9,117 nucleotides of DNA from Oscillospiraceae bacterium (GTDB lineage: Bacteria > Bacillota > Clostridia > Oscillospirales > Ruminococcaceae): assembly GCA_020024615.1 (NCBI GenBank), contig JAHHTP010000043.1:1-9117 (forward strand), written 5' to 3'. Of this stretch, positions 6,326-9,117 are shown one piece after another (position 1 is the first letter of the stretch; the number at the start of each line of letters is the position of its first letter). The position numbers and the translations under genes were made by a program. The notes under the pieces were generated by a model. The model was not told where the DNA came from, made no database searches, and saw nothing but the letters and a program-made list of their open reading frames with translations.

Positions 6326-6539
6326 TTTTCTCTCAAACAAAAACAGCCCCTCCCCAGCCAATCTTTTTCTTGATTGACTGAGGAGGGGCTTATGCTATCC
6401 CTTATTCCTGCTTTACTGTCTTTCTATCACAAGCTCCACCGGCTGGCCACCGATGGTGCCGGTGATGCGGTAGGCTCCTTCGCCCGTGATCGGCGGGAGC
6501 TCCGGCTTGGTTGGTTCCTCTGCTTCATACTCGACCCAC
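6326..6539. repeat. Direct repeat, right copy: endolysin 3' end plus terminator
   Basis: The parent-like copy of the repeat at 4319-4531. Here the coding part is joined in frame to the full lysin. The right limit of similarity lies inside the lysin codons for P-W-V-E-Y. Confidence 0.95.
6341..6390 (-). terminator. Terminator of the phage lysis cassette
   Basis: The hairpin 6345-6390 has a 9-bp outer GC-rich stem and an inner 9-bp stem with one mismatch. It is followed on the minus strand by GTTTTTGTTTG. It starts about 23 nt after the lysin stop and should insulate the AT-rich cargo from lysis-gene transcription. Confidence 0.9.
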
Positions 6540-7066
6540 GGCAGCTTGCCGTGCTTCGTCCAGTTTCTGGTCGGATAGTCTGGTGTTACACCAATGTTTC
6601 CGACGGAAGTGATCTGCACGCAGTTCTTCCAGCTTGGGGTACATTCCACCGCCAGACCGTCCCCGATGTAGATGCCGATGTGTCCCTCGCACCACAGAGC
6701 TTCGCCCACCTCGAGCTTGTTCCAATCCCCTGAAGAAACCGCTTTGCATTCCTTTATCATGGCATTCGCAGTCAGATCGGGGACGCCGTTCACGGTATAG
6801 CCTGCGCCGCCGTAGCTTTTGGAGGTGCTGCCGTTCCAGCCCCACAAGATCCCCTTGATGAGGCACACACAGTCAAAACCGAAGGTTTCCCCGTCGGCGG
6901 CGCGGATCATCGCTGCGCGCTGCGGCTGTGCATTGTAGGGATGGTGCTGGATGTACCGCTCCTTGTTCGCACTGTTGAGCGGTGCGCCGAAGCACCCCAT
7001 CACATACAGTGTCTTGTAGTTCTTTGCAATGTCGATTGCCTTCTTTACAAATTCCTTATTTCGCAT
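6413..7066 (-). CDS. Phage endolysin, NlpC/P60-type cysteine peptidase/amidase
   Basis: A 217-aa protein. The catalytic cysteine is probably C66 in FGFDCVCLIKGILWGW (62-77). The histidine is H129 in GEALWCEGHIGIYIGDG (121-137). A polar third residue may lie in AVECTP (139-144). This Cys...GHIGIY order is that of NlpC/P60 enzymes, which cut peptidoglycan stem peptides at the end of the lytic cycle. The tail (about 180-217) has a proline-rich linker and a short repeat-like YRITGTIGGQPVELVIER instead of a recognisable wall-binding domain. The ATG has an AAAGGAGG site 8 nt upstream and overlaps the end of the holin gene by 11 nt. There is no signal peptide, as expected for a holin-released lysin. 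The last ~40 codons are duplicated at 4410-4537. Confidence 0.92.
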   Translation of the reverse strand: MRNKEFVKKAIDIAKNYKTLYVMGCFGAPLNSANKERYIQHHPYNAQPQRAAMIRAADGETFGFDCVCLIKGILWGWNGSTSKSYGGAGYTVNGVPDLTANAMIKECKAVSSGDWNKLEVGEALWCEGHIGIYIGDGLAVECTPSWKNCVQITSVGNIGVTPDYPTRNWTKHGKLPWVEYEAEEPTKPELPPITGEGAYRITGTIGGQPVELVIERQ

Positions 7067-7502
7067 TCTCTTTTCCTCCTTTGTCGTGCGTATCCTTCAT
7101 CTGCGCCAGCATTTCCCTGAGGAAGTTCGGCAGCTCTCCGCCAAGCTTGCCGTAATTTTCGATCAGGGACAGCCCTTCCCTTGCGATGTAGAAGAAGATG
7201 ATGCTTGTGCGGCAGTACGGCTCGCTCAGGGGCAGGACCCCGTCGAGCACCACCCCGACCGCCACAAAGCTCAAAACCACCAGCTTGTTGACTCCGCCCC
7301 AAAACGCCACCTTGCTGTTGAGCTCTCCATTCTTCATCGCTGCCAAAACACCCAACGCAAAATCCATTGCCATAAAAATCAGAAGCCCCTTGAGCGGCTT
7401 GTCCCAACCGCCAAAGAGGGCAACCGCTCCGGTCCCGATCACGGATACGACGCTGCTCAGCTCGATTCCTTTCGTTCCGTAGCTCCATACGATATGGTTC
7501 AT
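7056..7502 (-). CDS. Phage holin (bacteriophage holin family, phi LC3/toxin-secretion type)
   Basis: A 148-aa membrane protein counted from the ATG at 7502. It has hydrophobic segments at about 16-32, 38-55 and 68-90, with MAMDFALGVLAAMKNGELNS (44-63) matching the conserved core of the holin family often called toxin secretion/phage lysis holin. A charged C-terminus (about 118-148, KDTHDKGGKENAK) is also typical. It forms the membrane lesion that releases the lysin. The frame is open to an ATG at 7517, but 7502 has GGGAGGG at 7509-7515 with 6-nt spacing and is preferred. It is directly upstream of, and overlaps, the endolysin gene. Confidence 0.93.
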   Translation of the reverse strand: MNHIVWSYGTKGIELSSVVSVIGTGAVALFGGWDKPLKGLLIFMAMDFALGVLAAMKNGELNSKVAFWGGVNKLVVLSFVAVGVVLDGVLPLSEPYCRTSIIFFYIAREGLSLIENYGKLGGELPNFLREMLAQMKDTHDKGGKENAK

Positions 7503-7518
7503 CCGTTTCCCTCCCATC

Positions 7519-7671
7519 CTATTCCTTCGGGGTCAGCATGGCGCAAAGTTCAGTGTATTCCTCCATCGTTAATCTGTCGTTCGCGAAAAATACGTCGAGC
7601 TTCTGCTGCAGTTCCTCGGTTCTGCCGTTGTCAATGAGAAGTTTGCAAAGATTGTAAGTAAAAGATTTCAT
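7519..7671 (-). CDS. Small phage protein, 50 aa (XkdX-like position)
   Basis: The frame encodes MKSFTYNLCKLLIDNG, then a central amphipathic helix and DRLTMEEYTELCAMLTPKE before TAG. An AGGAG site (7680-7684) lies 8 nt before the ATG. The LTxEEYxEL string and the position between tail and holin genes resemble the tiny XkdX-type phage proteins, but the match is by eye. It is soluble and acidic, and its function is unknown. Confidence 0.8.
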   Translation of the reverse strand: MKSFTYNLCKLLIDNGRTEELQQKLDVFFANDRLTMEEYTELCAMLTPKE

Positions 7672-7691
7672 AAGTCATGCTCCTGTTCTGT

Positions 7692-7853
7692 TTATAAATT
7701 TTTGAGATTTCCCATGTCGTTTTCAAACTGAAGGTTCAAAAGCGCCTCCGTCAGGGAAAGGACCTGCTCATTGAGCTGTTCGTTTTCCTCGGTCAGCTCC
7801 TGCACCGTTTTGGGCTTGTTTTTGATGCTTGTCTGCTTATGATGTACACTCAT
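7692..7853 (-). CDS. Small phage protein, 53 aa, coiled-coil
   Basis: The frame starts MSVHHKQTSIKNKPKTVQEL and continues with a leucine-spaced heptad run (about 17-44, ending in LLNLQFEND) before TAA. The start overlaps the stop of the tail protein as TAATG, a translational coupling signal, and an AGGGGGG stretch lies just upstream. A basic N-terminus with a short coiled coil suggests a chaperone-like or structural accessory of the tail protein. No family is recognised. Confidence 0.75.
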   Translation of the reverse strand: MSVHHKQTSIKNKPKTVQELTEENEQLNEQVLSLTEALLNLQFENDMGNLKNL

Positions 7854-9117
7854 TATTCAAAATTCCCCCCTGCCGATGCAATGTAGCAATCCCCGACCGC
7901 ATCGTTTCGGTTCACCTTGATCCGGAAGTTGAATCCCCAATCGCTTGCTGTTTTCGTTTTATTTGTGAGAAAGAATTTATTCCCGCTCACGACTGCCTGC
8001 GTCACATCCTCCCAGGTCGGGGAAGCATCGTTGCCGTTGTTGCAGACTTCAACGGTGAATACTGCCTTGGCTGGAATCTGCCTTGTCACATTCATGATTG
8101 CTTTCTCGATCATACCATCGGCGGCAAGCGGTTTTGCGAGCGTTAATTCGATCTCCGTCTGGCTCTTTGCGAATGTGTAGGTTCGGGTCGCTGTGCCGCC
8201 GTAGTTGTCGGATGCGGTGATGGTGAGTGTATGGGAGCCGTTGCGCAGCCCCAGCCATTCCTCTGCTGTTACGTTGAAGGAGTAACTCTGTCCGCTCGTC
8301 GCCGTGTAGATTCGTTTTTGTGTCCCGTCAATCTTCTCAACAACAGTGAGGGTCTGTCCGCTGTCCGAATCTGTGACAGTGTAGCTTTGTGCGAATGCCC
8401 CTGTTTTTGTCCCGAGGTTTGCATTGCTCCCGCTGATGGTCGGCGGTGTGTTGTTGATGACGGTTCGGGTCTGGCTTGTGCGGTACTCCGACTGTGCATC
8501 GTAAACACTGTACGCTTTGACGCGGTATGCGACACTTTGCCAGCCCCTTGTAATGGTGTCGGTATAGCTACGGTCGATGCCCTTATAGAGCTGTATCCAT
8601 GCACCGTTGTTGTACTGGCGTTCGAGAGTATAACCGGACAGGTTGTTATTTGTATTGCTCGACGCCTCCCAGCTGACGGTCAATCGTTCTCCGCCGCGCA
8701 CCGTTGTTGGAACGGTGATGGTCGCAGGCGCATCGGGAGGCTCGTTCCAGATAAAATTATAGACTCCATCTGCGCCTGGGGTATCTGCAATCAGGGTATC
8801 ATCCGGCAGATTGCAAAGAGGGCGAACACCGACACTTCCATTATAAGCCGGCATAGTACTCCACTTCTGCTTACCGTGTCCACTGTTCCCAACTTGAAGA
8901 TATTTTACATTGGTGTTGTCACCGGTTACGTGTCTCGAAAAACCACCTGTTCGAAGCCACCATCTCCATTCCTTCTGTGGACTCAAACCTGCATCCTGAT
9001 AGTCCGAATTTTCCACGCATTCTGTGGTTGGGTACGCAGTACACATGCTCTTATCCTGCCGGAACAGCTCAAGCAGTGATCCTTCATTCCTTATCTCATC
9101 TGTCGCCCAGCCAACTT
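7853..9117 (-). CDS. Phage tail/fibre protein, C-terminal part (N-terminus beyond the right edge)
   Basis: The frame stays open to the right edge, starting with VGWATDEIRNEGSLLELFRQ, so 420 residues are visible and the methionine at 9046 is internal. Numbered from that methionine, KEWRWWLRTGG (25-35) and VGVRPLCNLPDD (72-83) form the WWLR...GVRP signature of a C-type-lectin-like or DUF6273-like module common in Firmicute phage tail proteins. An FN3-like domain follows (about 104-197, with LTVSWEASS and YRVKAYS). A second Ig/cadherin-like domain (200-292) contains SHTLTITASDNYGGTATRTY. The rest (293-397) is an unassigned beta-rich end. Such proteins sit at the phage tip or host-contact surface. 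Its location upstream of the small ORFs and holin fits a late tail gene. Confidence 0.85.
   Translation of the reverse strand, partial: VGWATDEIRNEGSLLELFRQDKSMCTAYPTTECVENSDYQDAGLSPQKEWRWWLRTGGFSRHVTGDNTNVKYLQVGNSGHGKQKWSTMPAYNGSVGVRPLCNLPDDTLIADTPGADGVYNFIWNEPPDAPATITVPTTVRGGERLTVSWEASSNTNNNLSGYTLERQYNNGAWIQLYKGIDRSYTDTITRGWQSVAYRVKAYSVYDAQSEYRTSQTRTVINNTPPTISGSNANLGTKTGAFAQSYTVTDSDSGQTLTVVEKIDGTQKRIYTATSGQSYSFNVTAEEWLGLRNGSHTLTITASDNYGGTATRTYTFAKSQTEIELTLAKPLAADGMIEKAIMNVTRQIPAKAVFTVEVCNNGNDASPTWEDVTQAVVSGNKFFLTNKTKTASDWGFNFRIKVNRNDAVGDCYIASAGGNFE

Noticed and set aside
4319..6539. Insertion sequence or transposon explanation for the direct repeats
   Set aside because: No transposase and no terminal inverted repeats were seen. 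The repeats are gene-and-terminator sequence, which fits homologous recombination better.
7029..7637. Plus-strand open frame of 202 codons opposite holin and small ORF
   Set aside because: The opposite strand encodes a recognisable holin with a good ribosome site. This frame has no such support.
8231..9079. Long plus-strand open frame (282 codons) opposite the tail protein
   Set aside because: It is antisense to a protein with clear FN3 and WWLR/GVRP features. Its cysteine-rich, low-order translation resembles no protein, and the region is GC-rich, which favours long shadow frames.

Overview
The window is most simply read as the lysis end of a prophage or related phage-derived element in a gut-type Firmicute (Clostridia-like) genome, followed by a stack of AT-rich accessory genes that look like anti-phage or toxin-antitoxin cargo. 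The host inference rests on strong GGAGG-type ribosome binding sites and on protein resemblance (bacteriophage holin family, NlpC/P60 lysin, WWLR-type tail protein). No marker gene allows a species call. Nearly every gene lies on the minus strand, so transcription runs from the right edge to the left.

Right part (about 7056-9117, relatively GC-rich): the 3' portion of a large tail or fibre protein with a WWLR/GVRP module and Ig/FN3-like domains, two small phage ORFs (53 and 50 aa), a holin, and then (6413-7066) an NlpC/P60-type endolysin. These genes are packed with 1-26 nt gaps or overlaps. The cassette ends in a strong hairpin terminator at 6345-6390.

Middle part (about 4319-6325, AT-rich): a two-gene operon of a Panacea (DUF4065/SocA-like) protein overlapping by 20 nt a 323-aa protein with three membrane segments. 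It has its own candidate promoter with a palindrome at the predicted start site. The module is bracketed by two direct copies of about 213 bp, each holding the last ~40 codons of the endolysin plus its terminator. The left copy (4319-4531) is a headless lysin remnant; the right copy (6326-6539) is the end of the intact gene. This duplication is the main structural finding. It suggests that cargo modules are exchanged or stacked behind the lysin by recombination at the lysin tail and terminator.

Left part (149-4160): a stand-alone 592-aa OLD-like protein (ABC-type ATPase plus TOPRIM nuclease), then a second operon of a 445-aa AAA ATPase and a 199-aa protein with a D...ExK signature typical of PD-(D/E)XK nucleases. 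That pair looks like a two-gene defence system that I cannot match to a named one. The operon ends in a near-perfect hairpin terminator at 84-120. A short reading frame on the plus strand closes at 61, so a convergent gene probably lies off the left edge.

Taken together, three candidate defence or conflict modules (ATPase + nuclease, OLD-like ATPase-TOPRIM, Panacea + membrane protein) sit in series behind one lysis cassette, which fits a prophage cargo region. No tRNA, rRNA, CRISPR array, integrase, transposase or IS end was seen.
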